DNA from: Euryodendron excelsum
Taxonomy: Eukaryota > Streptophyta > Magnoliopsida > Ericales > Pentaphylacaceae
Assembly (NCBI GenBank): GCA_033060915.1
Contig: CM065381.1
Location: 3,626,001-3,690,000 of the forward strand
DNA length: 64,000 bases
Direction of reading: 5' to 3'
Part shown: positions 12,607 to 26,199 of the stretch, piece by piece
Position numbering within the stretch: the stretch's first letter is position 1
How the letters are laid out: each line of letters opens with the position of its first letter
The notes under the pieces: model-generated
What the model was told of the DNA's origin: nothing
Database searches by the model: none
What the model saw: only the letters and a program-made list of their open reading frames with translations
Position numbers and translations under genes: made by a program

Positions 12607-15600
12607 ATGAACCCGGGGGGCGCAGATGGAGCTTCTGAAACATCTGCCGCTGCTGCAAAGAAGCATTCAAAGAAACCCAAATGTGCATTTCCTTTATCTC
12701 AATCCTCTTATCTCCTTTTTTTTTTTTTTTTTAGATTTCATTCTTGATTGTTGCATTTTGTTTAAAATCACTGTTTCTTTGCACAAATTTCGTGGAATCG
12801 TGGAACTTTGATAGGATAATAGGGCATTGTATATGTTCAGCATTGTTATGGGTGTAAGGACTAATTTTTGGAATCAATTTCCCAAAAATGTGTGTAGAAT
12901 GTATTTGTCCCCCCCAAAAGAAATAAATAAATATAAGTGTGTAGAATGATATTGGGTAATTGCAATTTGTTTTCTATTTCAATGTTTATGGGCATGTCTA
13001 ATCAGCAGTCAGGGTTGTGGTCTGCAAAAACCTTAATGATATCAATCAGGATTCAAGAATGTTAGTTATAATGAGCTAATATGGGTTGTAAATCTATCCA
13101 TGTTGGATAGAGCCACTCTATATACACAAAACACTTGTTAATATGATTGGTGCCAAACTGCTGTGATTTGAAATGCATGCATGTGTGATTCTTTCAAAAC
13201 CCCCCCTTTTTTTTTGTGGTTCTAAGTTGGACCGTCAAGTAGTGTGATATGGGCATGAATTCCAATGACATTAAGGATAATGAATGCAACCTGATAAAGT
13301 ATCAATGACAACATGGTGGCCGCATAGGGGATTCTGAGGAGCTACAAGGCACTGTGAGCAGCTTCAAAATCCAAAAGTCTCTTAACAGGTTTTTTCAAAC
13401 TAAGTCATCAGTTTTTTGAAGTTCATTTGATATCAAAGTTATTAGGTTAACTGGGCAAAACAAGCATTTGAGGTATAGGAGAGATCATAAAGGCCATTTA
13501 CATATCACATTATTTTCTCCGGGCCTGCTGGATTTGGGGTGACTTATAGAAACGCAGTCGGTGCTCTTGTGAAGGGCAACCCTTAGCTAGAGGTCGTAAT
13601 ACAGAATTGGGTTTGGGGGGATGTGATAATCTCCACATGATTAGTTAAATATAAGATGACATTTCCCAATTTGATGAAAGAGGCTTTTGATCCTTCCAGG
13701 ATCTAGATTTGGTACCAAACGTAGACTGGTCTCTCTCCAACACTCTAGATTTTAAAAGTGTGAGGCAGATTTGCTTTATGGGTTTGTCCTTTATCGTGGG
13801 AGGGTTAGAACACCACTACTCCTAAAAGTCTAGCAGGAAAGGGGCCAAAAAATGCATGCATATCAAACTTTTCAACACCCTCCTCACATGCAACGATGCA
13901 AACATCGAGAGACAAAATGCAAACAAGGGAACAAATACAGCTAAGAGACTTGAATCCAAAACCTCCTCCTACCTTAGCTTTGATACCACATTAGATCACT
14001 ACTAATCCCAAAAGCGTAAGCTTTACGCAACAATTCATATCAAGCACTTCAACGTATCTGCTGTATTTGTGCTTCTCCTCTATATGCCTTCTGCATCTTG
14101 TGCAAGATGGTCCTCATTGTTGTTTCTTTCGTTTTCCTGATTAAGTTGCCTATTTCTCTCCTGGGTTTCTGTACATTCTCTTTGCTTATTACTGAATTCT
14201 TCTTGTTTCTTGGGAAGAAACAAAATAAATAAGAAAAGGAATAAGGTGATGAAAAGGATGGTTTGTTGTTTTGGAATTTTTAGAAGGATATATAGTGATA
14301 AAGCTGGACAGCCTTCACCAAGTTAATTATTATTCTATCCTGCGCCCTGTATTAGCTTTTGCTTACACTGATTCTGTTTAGCCAAGTTGATTTCAATTGT
14401 GGAGAACCTTTTTGCCAATTGCTTCCACACATTTACAGTCATCTGCAGCTTAGTGCGAAAGTAGCATCAATTTTCTTTGTGGAACTAATAAATTTCTTAT
14501 CTTGGTTCAGATGTATTTTATTTTGCATTTGCTCAGACTATCATTTCATTTTATGACCAAATAAGTGAAAAAAGTTCTTTAGGCTTTTATTCAACAAGAA
14601 ATTCATGAAAATCTTATTTTGGGGTAATTTTTTCTTATACATGGCTTATCACCAAAAGGTATGGATCATAAATCGCATATGGGGTTGTGTTTTAATAGTG
14701 CAGCATATTGCTTGAACAGAACTGGGAACTAGTTGGATAATGGAACCTTGTGCTACAAATACTGGGTTTTGAGGAAAAGGAAAGAAAATACTGAATCTCC
14801 ACAAAGTTGGTGAAAGTACACCTTACATCTATGCTACCTGAACTTAGGTACAGGTGTCAGGGTGTCCAAGTGTTGAATTCATCTAATTCTCATGTGCAAG
14901 GACACTTGGGCGCGGCTAGATTCTATATTTTTAAAATAATTCTTTTGTTTTTTGAAGATAAAATGGTATTACTAGTTAAAATATAGCATTTCATGCATAA
15001 AACGGCAGTACTATGCTTTTTTTTAGTTCTATAGTAAATTCAATTACTTACACATACTTATTAGATGCATGTCCAATTAGCTGTATTGAACACATATCCC
15101 ATAGCCTTATCCGAGTGTCGAGTGTCCGACACGGTTATTTTACAAATTTAGAATAATCCAAGTAATATAGCCTTACATTATTCTAGATGCTGAGAGATTG
15201 AGGAAAATAAGAGAAACTAGCCTGTCTCTTGGAGTAGGTTACATTGAAATCTCCTGCTCTATGCTATTCTCATTTTCTAATAATTGTTGAACTTGAAAAA
15301 AAAAAAAAAAAACCTAGCCATATGAGATGCAATTGGGTGGTTGTATTATACTGTGCTCTGTGGAGCATTCAGAGTTTTTTTTGTCTGTTTGAGGGGTGGG
15401 GCAGAGATCCCAGCTTATCAATCTAAACAGTTCAATATCAGTTGCTGAATGTTGAATACTGTAGTGGTAGAATTAGTGGTCATTCCCTTTAATTATGTAG
15501 GATATGTAGTTTCCTCATGAATGAACCATTTGGCTGATGTTTGTTATATGTTCCAGATTCTAGGTTTACACAACAGGAGCTTCCTGCTTGCAAACCAATT

Positions 15601-18600
15601 TTGACTCCTGGATGGGTATGGTTGACATTATATCCTACTCAATCTGCTTTTGCAGAAAGCCATTTTCTCCCCCTATTTTTTTATATAATGCTCTCTCTTC
15701 CTTTCTCCCATGGTTTCAGGTCATTACTGTATTCATATTTATCGGCATCGTCTTTATCCCCATTGGGCTCGCTTCCTTGTTTGCATCAGAACGTGTAATA
15801 TGCTAAAATCATTTTGCACTGGTGAAGTTCTGTAGTCAGCATCTAATTGACATTGTATATGAACCGTCCCTTTGTTTGACATGTAGGTGGTGGAAATTGC
15901 AGACCGCTATGATAGTGATTGTGTTCCTTCAATTTATGGCAAGGATATGCTTGCATACATTCAAAACTCTGGAACAAACAAGACTTGTATAAAGACTTTA
16001 ACTGTAAGTCCCATGCCCTAGTACAGAAGAGTTCAAATCATTTTAGGCTTGATTTTCTTCTCCTCCTCCTCCTCTCAGATTAAAAACATGCACCTAAGTG
16101 CATTACTTTACTGTTTTCAGGTTCCGAAGAAAATGAGACAACCAATTTATATATATTATCAGCTTGACAACTTCTACCAGAATCATCGCCGGTATGTTAC
16201 ATGCTCTGATTATGTGGATCAATTTATGTGGTTTAATTCTTATTTATCCAAAAGGTTTGGTTTCTCAAAGACAGCTCCTCATTTTTGGGATTATATGTCC
16301 TTCGCATTATATACTAGTTGAATTTGGGGCCATGTTGTTAACAAATACACTAATGCATAGAATTTCTTGTACAATTGAAATGAAATAGAAATATTTTTGG
16401 CAAAGCTTTATTTTAGTGAGTGTTCATCCACTTGTAAGGACCAGAACAAGTTTGAATTGAACTTTGGAGCCCTAAATAATTCAAAATAAAGAAGGGCCTA
16501 TGGTGAAATTAGTAATTTTCTTTTGAATCTCATGGCATTGTAACTGTGTTAACAAGTTCTGAACTATGCAAGAGTTGTAAATTAATTAAAAGAACTAGTG
16601 ACTTGTGTTCTCTGACTCCTTGGTAACTGTCCTTGGTTTTTGCTTTTCAAGTCTATGATCTTTTATCATGGTTCCAGGAATGAAAGGTCATCAGTCTATA
16701 ATTACATGAAATTTCAAACATGGGGTTTGCTTGATGTAGAAGACCAAAGTGTGCTCCCAAATGATCAAGGCATTTCATTCATGTGTCATGATTGATGCAA
16801 ACCAGAGATGCATAAAAAAAATGAGTAGGCTTTCTGCCACATTCTCATTTTTTTTTGCCTAGTTTATGATCCTTGGACATATATCCTTAGGATTTTAGGC
16901 TTTTCATTGGCAGATTACCACTACTGTCAATAATATTCCAATCCAGAACATGGAGAATTTGTGTTTGATTATTGCATTACAAGAGGTGAAAGGAATTTGT
17001 GAAGAAGATATTTAAGTTGTTTGCTCAAAATCCTGGTACTAATTATTTTGTCACAATTAAGAGACTTATAAATAGAAAAGGATATCTACCTATTTTTCAT
17101 ATTCGCTGTAAGCTATGTTATTCTACATCCACTCATTTGTTTTCGCTCTTCCTCTGTTATTTGAGCTTTACCTAAGTTTAATTGAGATTGAGAAGTGGAC
17201 CAGTTTATTTACCTTACCTTTTACAGTTTTACCTTGTTTTTGAGAGACCAATGAAAAATTTCGTGTATCATCTTCCATTCTGGGGAAAGTTGAGCATTTA
17301 TCTCTGACCTGTGACTATCTGTTTCCAGATATGTTAAAAGCAGAAGTGACAAGCAATTGCGAAGCAAGGCGTCCGAGTATGAAACAAAAGATTGTTCACC
17401 TGAAGCTACCAGTAGTGTTTCAGACAAAGATGTACCAATTGTTCCCTGTGGCCTCATTGCTTGGAGTTTATTTAATGACACATATGGGTTTTCACTGAAT
17501 GATGAAGTGCTACAAGTCAATAAAAAGGACATAGCATGGAAAAGCGATAAACAGTACAAATTTGGATCTGACGTCTATCCTAAAAATTTTCAGCGTGGAG
17601 GCCTGATTGGGGGTGCAAAACTCGATGAGAGCATACCTGTATGTGTACATTTTACTCTTTTTTCTTGTTATTGCTTACACCTGCGTGTATAGACTTTGTT
17701 CGTTTTATCTTGTTATTGCTTCTTTTTTTTCTTTACTAGTTCTTCTATATTATTCTACACTTAACAGTTAAGTGAGCAAGAGGACCTTATTGTTTGGATG
17801 CGTACGGCGGCACTACCAACTTTTCGAAAGCTTTATGGCAAGATAGAGGTGGATCTTGAAGCTAATGAGAAGATAACAGTTGTAATTCAGAACAATTATA
17901 ACACCTACACTTTTGGAGGAACAAAGAGGCTGGTCCTTTCAACCACAACTTGGATTGGTGGGAAGAATGATTTCCTTGGCATAGCGTACCTTACAGTTGG
18001 TGGACTTTGCTTATTTATGGCAATAAGCTTCATTCTTTTGTATGTTTTGAAACCAAGGTAAGTCAAAGGTTCCAATAGTGTCTTACCAATTGTGATTCCA
18101 GTCGGATTCAGGTTCCTTTTCCCTTGCATTGCACATGAATATTCTTTCTTGGGAGAATTAGGGAGAAGATTTTGAGAGTTGTGTGGTAAACTAAACAAAC
18201 TTTTTTTTGGATTTACTGAGGCTACAGGTAGGGTGTCAAGCATTTTTAACTCTTGATCTATACTGTCAAATCCCATGATTTTTTTTTTTTTTTTTTATAC
18301 ACTATGATTTTACTTCTATTTCATATATATGTATGTTGCACTTGTAGAATTCCAAGTATTGTCACCAGATTAGCAGTGGTCTCAGTGGAAACATTGGGGA
18401 CCAATGGCTTGTTCCAATCCATCCTTGCAGTGAGAACTTTTGTCCATCTGTCTCAAGATTTGCAAAGTATATATTTAACTAGGTTACTGAATCCATCATC
18501 TTCCGTCACACAATTATTTTGAAAAAAATGATTTCCATTCTGTGTATATATATTATTAATGGTTGGTTTACTTACTCAATTTGCTTAATCTTTCCCCTTT

Positions 18601-18741
18601 TGTTGTTTCAGTAAGTTCATTGTAAGCTGAACTTTTAAGCTTGTTACTGAGCTAAGCTGATATTCTTGCTCTTGATATAGGCCTCTTGGTGATCCGTCCT
18701 ACTTGTCATGGAACAGAAATCCTGCTGGGGCATTGAACTAG
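12607..18741 (+). CDS. ALIS: ALA-interacting subunit (CDC50/LEM3 family), P4-ATPase beta subunit
   Basis: It encodes a 352-aa membrane protein that, by family knowledge, pairs with P4-type ATPases (ALA flippases) for their ER exit and lipid-flipping activity. Exons by splice-site reading: 12607-12682, 15557-15615, 15720-15794, 15887-16003, 16121-16191, 17329-17638, 17768-18057, 18681-18741; all introns are GT..AG and phases join cleanly. Visible marks: a basic KKHSKKPKYSRFTQQELPAC segment before TM1 (about residues 46-68), a large lumenal loop with N-glycosylation sequons NKT (101) and NDT (182) and the GGLIGGAKLDESIPLSEQE stretch, then TM2 (about 305-329) and a short cytosolic tail with PSYLSWNRN. 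Length matches the plant family (about 350 aa). The ATG lies at the end of the pyrimidine-rich leader. Intron 1 is 2.9 kb. It is unrelated in function to its neighbours. Family call is very secure; which ALIS paralogue is not resolved. Confidence 0.95.
14848..15138. repeat. GTGTCC/GGACAC-rich relic in ALIS intron 1
   Basis: It begins with 'ggtgtcagggtgtccaagtg' and ends with 'cgagtgtccgacacgg', with internal 'caaggacacttggg'. The palindromic GTGTC/GACAC wording resembles the TIR element family at 34038, 50864 and 54893, but clear TIRs and a target duplication are missing, so this may be another family. Confidence 0.3.
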
Positions 18742-19648
18742 GACTTCTTTAAACATACATGTTCGCATTCATGATGTTTCTTGATGCACCACTAGACATG
18801 CTGAGTTTCTCTTGGGTATTCTCATCACCATGGAAGATTTTTCCCTGGCTGAGCTGCAAACTTCTTTATGTTTGAAGATTTCCAATACGAATATAAAGGC
18901 TCTGCTGTTATTGAATGGTCTTTCTTTTTCCTTTCTTTTTTCCCTTAATGGAAATTACATTGATTGATTTTGTTGTAGGTGGGATGATATATTATTTAGT
19001 TCTCCTTATAGTTTTTGCATTGCTCTGTTAAAGACACAGTCAAGCAGACACTTCTAATTATTAAGAACTAGCTCTATATGAGTCTATTCTGAAGTTCTAT
19101 CATTTTATCACAGTCACATGCTTGTTGAAGGGCTTCTGTATTTGTATTATGTATCATTGTTGTCGAAATCCTACTGTGTTTCAGGTGGTGTTGCTTAGTT
19201 GCTCAAGCACTTGCTTAGTGTCTTTTTTTGAGGTAGGAATCAGAAGCCTGTAGGCTGTAGCCTTTGACAGAACTGTAAATCATAATAGGAGGCCTTTTTT
19301 GCTTCTCGGCTCTCGCCTGGCCTCCTAAAACATAATCCTGGCCTGTTAATCAGATATATTCAAAAGTTTTGCCATTTTGATGAATAAATAGAGAAATATT
19401 CCCTGTTGGACTTTCGTTTATGCTTGCAAATGCTCGGTGGTTGACAGAAGAAGGTTTTGTGGGATTCGCTGAGAGCTTTCATTCGATTCTTTCAGGAGAT
19501 GATAAAATGTGGGGAAGGGATCCGAACATAGTAGCTATGGGATTTTGATTCACACTCCGTGTTCTGAGAAATATTACCATCCGAAAAGAGAAAAAAAACT
19601 GAGTCTGACTTTAAGAAATGCATGATTGATATCTGGTATACATAAGCA
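18742..19648 (+). other. ALIS 3' flank
   Basis: It holds the ALIS 3' UTR (T-rich, with 'tgaatggtctttctttttc' near 18912) and then noncoding DNA. No further gene is recognised. The polyadenylation site cannot be placed with confidence. Confidence 0.4.
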
Positions 19649-20402
19649 GGGCCGGCTCAGAGCCATTTGATGCCTAAAGCAAAAAATTTTAGTGAGTTTT
19701 TAACATTTTTTTTATGCCTTAAGCAAAAGATTTTAATGAGTTTTTAATATTTTTTAGATGAGGCTTCTTCTGATGTTAACTAGTATATTGATTTTGAGTT
19801 TTTTTTATTTATAATCGGTTCTTTTTCTTTTCTCGATGGACCTTTTTTTATTATAATAGTATAGAAATTATATAAGGTCTAGCATGTAAAGTTTAAAGTT
19901 TGGAGCCTTCAAAAAAAAAATTTATTTGTACAATCTATATACTATTTCACAAATCAATAATTCTTTTGTGAAGTCAATTAGTGTATTTGCTTTTGGACTT
20001 TCTTCTTCTAATGGGTCCTTTTTCCTCTTATGGAGTGGGGTCTTTTCTCATATGAATTGGAGCCTTTTTTTAAAAAAAAAAAATGTAAAAACTATGGAGA
20101 GCTTTTGCTATATAACATGCAAGGTTTTAAAAATTTGGGGCTTTCAAAAATTTTTATTTGTACCATTTTAATTTTTTGTTAAACCAACCTTTTTTTTTTA
20201 TTTTAAAGTTCACTAGTGTCGTTAATTTTGGTCTTTTTTCTCACATGCTTTTTTACTCATCTAGATTCTGGATTAAGGCATATTTTTCAAAAAAAAAATG
20301 TAAAATCTGTACATGATTTTATTATGGCATGTGAAGCTTTAAAAATTTTTGAGACCTTAAAAAATTAAGGGCCTCAAGCAAGTGTTTTGGTTGCTTTATA
20401 GT
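19649..20402. repeat. Relic repeat beginning GGGCCGGCTC
   Basis: It opens with 'gggccggctcagagcc', then repeats a near-50-bp phrase twice ('gatgcctaaagcaaaaaa' and 'atgccttaagcaaaaga', each followed by 'tttta.tgagtttttaa.attttt'). It closes with 'gggcctcaagcaagtg'. The same opening and the GGCCTC word occur at 4410-4690. Degraded and without coding capacity; probably a DNA-transposon fragment. Confidence 0.35.
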
Positions 20403-20722
20403 TAAGCATAAGTTTATGTATTAATCTGCTGTTTGCAGTGCCCTGTGTAACTGTAAGATAGCAATCGATGATTGCAGCTAAAGAGTTGTTTGTCATTTGA
20501 TTAAGTCCTGAACTCTAATGTTTGCTTTAGCAATTCAATTATTATATTAATGTAGAGGTTGCCAGGTAGGAGTGCTTTAGTTCCTTGGTTATGTTGACGA
20601 ACTTTAAGTACATGTAGCCATTGATCCCACCTCCTGAGCCGGTGAACTATTACTGTCTCTGGAATAAGTTTATGTGAGCACTTTCCTTAGTTCCTGGATT
20701 CTTATGCAGTGCAGGCATATTC

Positions 20723-20955
20723 AAAAATTGGAAAATATTTCCAAGACTATAGGTAAAATTGGGGTTTTCAAATAGGGTAATTTACAAATTCTAGGGAAAA
20801 ATTGGAAAATATTTCTAACAGTATAGGTAAAATGGTGATTTAAAAAATTTTAAGGGGGGCCAATTCATAAATTTTAGGAGGAAAAATTATATTAATAAAC
20901 ATTTTTAAAACTATAGCCAAAATGTAGTTTTTAAAAAATTTGAGGGACAATTACC
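20723..20955. repeat. Degenerate tandem repeat, ~75-85 bp, 3 copies
   Basis: Three successive units start 'aaaaattggaaaatattt' (20723), the same phrase at 20797, and 'aaaaattatattaataaac' (20882). Each continues with 'actatagg.aaaat..g' and an A/T-rich half ending in a 'tttacaaattctaggg'-type phrase. Confidence 0.6.
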
Positions 20956-23115
20956 CATCTAGAGTTAATGATGGCTTTGCCAGTGCGTGTCATTCCATGG
21001 AATATTGGTTGCCAAACAAATCATGTGGCTACGACTTTCTTCTTTCTTTTATTTTTTATTTTTTTAAAGTATGAGAGAAATCTATGGTGAAAGAAGAGTG
21101 AATAGAACTCATAATCTCATGTAAGTCATGGAAAGACTCGTTTAATATTATTTGGCTCGATATAATGTTGTTCATGTTCGAGCAAAGATGTGTTTGGAGT
21201 GGGTGGATAATTGTGATTAGGTTATTACGTCCTGTTATAACTCTATATCTCTTTTTTTGAGAATGTTGCCTTATTTGATGTATAATTCTTTTTTTTCTAA
21301 TGATATTTTTTATCGTCTCTAATAAAAAAAATATGCTCCAACTTTGTGTGAGGATGTATTTTAAATCTTATTTATGCACACCCCTTACCTAGGATCTTTG
21401 TGTTTAATTCTTTTAAAAAAATTATAGTGATTTGAGAGTGGTGGCTGAAAAGTAGCAAAATATTTTCTTTTCTTTTTATGTAGGTACATGGTTTGGTTGA
21501 AATTTTCAAGTGCAAACCTCTCATATTTATCCGTTGATTAATTTTACAAATTGACCGTGATATTAGTGTAAATATTTGGTGGTTTAACTCTCGATCACTT
21601 TAACTTTTCTCATGCAAAGCTTATAATTAAGCTACCACCAATTTATTAAAAACACTACTACATTCACTGAAGTTGATATTACGAGTCAAATATTTTTCCT
21701 CACCTTTTTTTTTTCTTTTTTTTTTTTAATAAATTCATGTTTAAAACATACCGTAAATGTCCTACATTAATTGGGTAAAATAACACCATTTGAGGGTGGG
21801 GTGGCATTGCCAGCCCATTGTGGTGGGATAAAGAAAAACCCAAATTTGTACATATTAAAATTATTTTAACCAAACATATTAATTTTCTTTCTAGCTCTTT
21901 TCTAAAATAATAGCATTAGGGAAGAGGGAAGGGGTGATGTTAGTATGGTATATCAAAGAAAACCGTAAATTTAAACATAGTGAAACTTAAACATAGTGAA
22001 ATTCATATTTACCCTCAACACATGAATTTTCTCACTCTCTCCGACTAAAGCAATGATTAAAGGAAATTTGGAAAAAAAAATAATTTTATCTTTAAGCATA
22101 AAATAATCAAGTGGAACACTAGTTTGCATTAAGTTCCGTATATCTAAACCATTAGTAGGATTTGGTCAAATTATTACCCAAACACAGCATATGAGTATCG
22201 GTACGTACAATTCCTTTCTTTTTATAGTATTATTTTTTGGGATCATTCTTGACTTCCCAAAAATAAAAGTCAAGAATGAAAGGTCAAAATATCAGATCCT
22301 CAGTTAGTACTATTTGCATAAAACACGCGTAAATGAATATAAATGAAAAAAGATTCATTTTTTGAATAAATCTTAAACCTAACAAAAATACTCAATTTTT
22401 TTTTTAGTCTAACCATATGACACACATTAATGTTTCTCATATTATACTTCATAAAAGAAAACTCATTCAAATCAAAGTTATAATATAATTTTTGATATGA
22501 TCTTAGCAAATAATGGATTCTCTATATAATATGCCTTTATAATGATAAGATTCGTTACAGCTTATCAATTGTAGAGAGAATGCATATAGCTCCTGCCTAT
22601 ATTGTTCTTAGTACAAAATTTATTGAAGTAAAATGGATACCATTGCTATCCATTATAGAAAAGAATATTTACCTATTTATATAATAGATCGTATGGTAGG
22701 TCAAAATTTTCATTTATTTGCGATCTAGGCATAGGTAGCAAGAAATTTATTCTAAAATTTTGCTTATTACCTCATATGGGAAAATAATCGAACAAAGAAA
22801 GAATTGTGCAATAGGAAATAACATAACAATAGGTTAATTGATATACAAAAAAAGAAAAAGAGATGGGTTTTCTACTCAAATTGTTTTTTCTCTATTTAAA
22901 GGAAAGAAATAATATGGATATAATGTTAATTCGGAAGAATTTAGGTCTTACAAAATTGATGAACAGGGAGGTATTAAGTATCGACTCCACCCTTTTTCTT
23001 CATCCAACCGTGTTAAGCCATATAATTTATAAACTTCAAAGGACATGAGTCTCACCTATCAAGCCACCCTCATGTTTTCTCTTTACTTTCATCATTCCCT
23101 CCATTGGCTTGCACC
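20956..23115. other. Intergenic DNA
   Basis: No gene recognised. It is AT-rich with many homopolymers, and contains the short perfect palindrome listed at 22243-22279. Confidence 0.5.
22243..22279. repeat. 13-bp perfect inverted repeat (hairpin)
   Basis: Arms 22243-22255 (tcattcttgactt) and 22267-22279 (aagtcaagaatga) are perfect complements around an 11-nt loop. It is isolated in AT-rich DNA with no neighbouring gene, so a terminator role is not inferred. Confidence 0.7.
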
Positions 23116-25242
23116 ATCGTTGTAATGTCCCGAACTTTTATTTTTTAATTAATATAATTTTTAGGCATTTCATATTATTTTATATGTCCTTAAGGTCAAA
23201 TTGATCATTTATAACTTATTTGGTAATGTAAGTGTTATGTGTAAGAATCATGAGATTACTTTTCATGGATGTTTTCTAATAGATATAAATATACACACGT
23301 ACACACTATACACACAAACCCACTTACACACTTTTAACTTAGAGAGAGAAAGAGAATGAGAATAAGAGAAAAAGAGAAAGAGAAGAGGAGATCACAAGGA
23401 AAAATGAAGCTTGGAGAGCTCAACCCTGGCTAGAAAAGCCATTGTTGAAACTTGAGAAAGTTTGGAAGAGAGGTAGAAACCCTAGCCTCTTGTATGTGTG
23501 TATATATGTGTTATGTTGTACTTAAAGACCCTTTTGAGTCCTATTTTGTTAGTTTTTGACGTTTTGAAAGAATATGATAGTGGATTTAGAGTTCAGGTTT
23601 GAAAACCCCCATTTTTGTGTAACGGATTTGAGATTTAAACCCTAGATCTTTTTTATTTACTTATTTAAAGTGTTTCAATTTAGATTATTGTGATTGTCTT
23701 TGGTGGATCTTTGAACCCTAAAAGCATTAGAAGAGTTTGAGAGAATTTTGATTAAATTTAGTTTTTAGTTGAGTGAAATTTGGGGATATTTGAATCTCTA
23801 AAATTTGGGTTTTTTTTTTACGAACCAAGTGTAGACCCTTTTTATCCAATGAGTTAACCCTTTTTTTTTTTCCAGAGAGTTCAGTTTCACTTTGGCAGAC
23901 AAAGTGTCGACCTATTTGCCTAATGAGTCAACCCGTTTTTTCAAAGAGTTCAATTTCACTTTGCTAGCCAAAAGTGTCTGACCCCTTTATCTAATGAGTC
24001 GACTCTTTTGTCTGAAGTGTTTACTTCTTTGTCTGAAGTGTCTATTTTTTTTATCAGTTATGCCAACCCTTTTCTCCTTTGATTTTAACACTTCAACACC
24101 CCTCCTTTACGAGTTTACTTCTCTTTTATTTGAGTTAAAGTATAAAGTCAATGTGTTTGAACTTTTTGTGTGTTTTACATGTAGGAATACCTTTATTAAC
24201 CACAACCCTCAAGCTTAGAGGGAATAACGATATGCCATGAGTAAAATTTAATACTTTTAAGTTGAAATACGTTTTATATATTGTTTTCCACTAATTTTAA
24301 TGCATCAATAATTATGTTAAAGTATAAATATCATACTTTGAAATGTATATAAAGTTTCACTTATGATATGAATTGAAACCCATGAATTAAGATGTTTTAA
24401 TGAACAAGATGCATGATTTTGAAAGTACTACCGCTAACTCAAGGTCTTTTGGAGTGAGACCTTAAACTAGTAAGGATGTTGTCCTATGACAGGGACGTGA
24501 AATAATTTGACGCCATGTTGGAAAATGTCTCTTGGCTTTAAGCCATTATGTTGTGCAACTTTTAAGATTGTTGATCTTGAGCTTTACTTTGATGTCAAGT
24601 TATAGTGCACGTATGATTTTAAACAATGAGATATGATATGTTATGATGTCATATAAAAGGTTATGCTATGTTTTGACAAGGAACAATGTTACGGTGTGTT
24701 TCACTTTCATGATACTATGATTTGAAGTGATGAACTATTTCAATATGAAAGCTTATGTCATAAATGGTTTATCTATTGTTTTATACAATAGATATGAATA
24801 CTAGTCTATGGTATTTTATGCTTATGCATTATTGTTATTCACTAAGTGTATAGTTTACGTTTCTCAAAAATGCTTTTAGGTAGCCAAACTAGGAGGCCCT
24901 TTATATGGATATTTGATCTACGGCCCACGGGCCCTTTTGTTATGTAATGTGTTATTCGGGGTTGAACCCTATGATGTTCTATAAACCACTTATAAATGAT
25001 ATAATTGTGGCGACCTAGATGAAGCCCATATGATGTGTTTGTTTTGTGTTAGGCACTGTTTTGCCATATATCACACACATATCATTTAAGTTTATAATTT
25101 CTTTTTCGCAATTATGTATCATTTTAAATGATTATGTACAGGTGTTCAACCAGATTATGAGACACGGCCTTGAGTATCCAAGTTACTGGCTGATCATGCA
25201 TCCTAAATCCCCATACATCAAGTTATGAGGCGTGACAATCGT
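23116..25242. mobile_element. Solo LTR of a retrotransposon, 2117 bp, 5-bp target duplication
   Basis: The element body 23121-25237 starts TGTAATGTCCCGAAC and ends GGCGTGACA, so it has the TG..CA ends of LTRs. It is flanked on both sides by ATCGT (23116-23120 and 25238-25242), a perfect 5-bp target duplication. Inside are a TATA-like 'agatataaatata' near 23281, an A/G-rich leader, a short minisatellite, and near the right end the 'tattcggggttgaaccc' and 'gtggcgacctag' wording typical of large plant Gypsy LTRs. No gag or pol coding sequence exists between the ends, so this is one LTR left after LTR-LTR recombination. Clade (perhaps Tekay-like Gypsy) is inferred from style only. Confidence 0.85.
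23838..24041. repeat. ~72-bp minisatellite inside the solo LTR, ~2.5 copies
   Basis: Successive units share 'aatgagt.aaccc', 'agagttca.tttcactttg' and 'aaagtgtc.gacc'. The first copy starts at 23838, the second near 23910, and a partial third near 23981 continues into 'tttgtctgaagtgt' twice. Confidence 0.7.
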
Positions 25243-26136
25243 CAATAGCTCCCCCTACTATTAATGACCCCCCAACATTCTACTATTTATCTCTGTCTCT
25301 CTTTCTGATTTATTTCTTCTTTCTTCTCTCCCTTTTTTGCCACCAACTGTTATTCCACCCATTGTTAACATTTCTAATATTTTTCTCTATAGTTTTTTTT
25401 TCTTTTACTGTTTCTCTCTCTCTCTCCATCACATAAAGGCTAGAATCTATTGGCACGACAAATGTTGCTTACTGCCATAATTACCATTACTCATCTTCTA
25501 CAAACCACTAACCACAATTACCAAACTTATCATTTGAATAAAAAAAATCAAAGTGGTTAAGGGCAACGAAAGACTGCATCAAGTATGAAGTGTGCTAACA
25601 CTGAAGAGCAAATTGTTTTTAGTTCAATTGCGAAATGATGCATCAATAAGAGAGATTTTCTTTGGAGTAATTGTTAAAACTAACTTGTATAGCTAGGAGG
25701 AAGAATAATTATTTATTTGGTATGGCAAACTTTTGCCGTCAACTGTGAGTTGTGATGGTGATCGAAGGTCACAAATCAAGTTTCCATGATGGATGTCAAA
25801 TTAAGGTTGTATGAGTTAATATCTGAGTTAACTTGGTAAAAGATATGAAGGATATGATCGGGTCAAATGCTGGAATACTAACGAAATATAAAAGGCAAAA
25901 TAGTCATTTTGCGATATTCGTTAACGATATATAACTACGAGGGAATTATAAATTAGTAAATAGAAGGGTGTTTCCATATTTATCAGAAATTTGAGGGGGC
26001 GTTTGTGTAATTTGGCTAATAATGAAACGTGAAAAGAATAGTGACGAAAAGCTAACAAAACACAAAGATTCAAAGTCAGATTAATTCCTGATCATCACCA
26101 GATCAGCGAAGCATAGAAAAATCAGAGGGAGATTGG

Positions 26137-26139
<3 letters not shown>
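25243..26139 (+). promoter_or_regulatory. Upstream region of the FGGY gene
   Basis: No gene is recognised. Pyrimidine-rich sequence at 25250-25430 gives way to AT-rich DNA. Promoter elements of the FGGY gene must lie here, but I cannot point to a convincing TATA box. Near the gene, 'cgttaacgatatataac' (about 25918) is the best TATA-like string, and it is too far upstream for a conventional start. Confidence 0.3.

Positions 26140-26185
<46 letters not shown>
26140..26185 (+). repeat. (GA)23 microsatellite in the FGGY 5' leader
   Basis: A perfect 46-bp GA run ends 14 bp before the first in-frame ATG at 26200, so it should be transcribed into the 5' UTR. GA/CT tracts next to plant start sites are common GAGA-type elements and are length-variable. 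Confidence 0.9.
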
Positions 26186-26188
<3 letters not shown>

Positions 26189-26199
26189 CGACAAAACCA

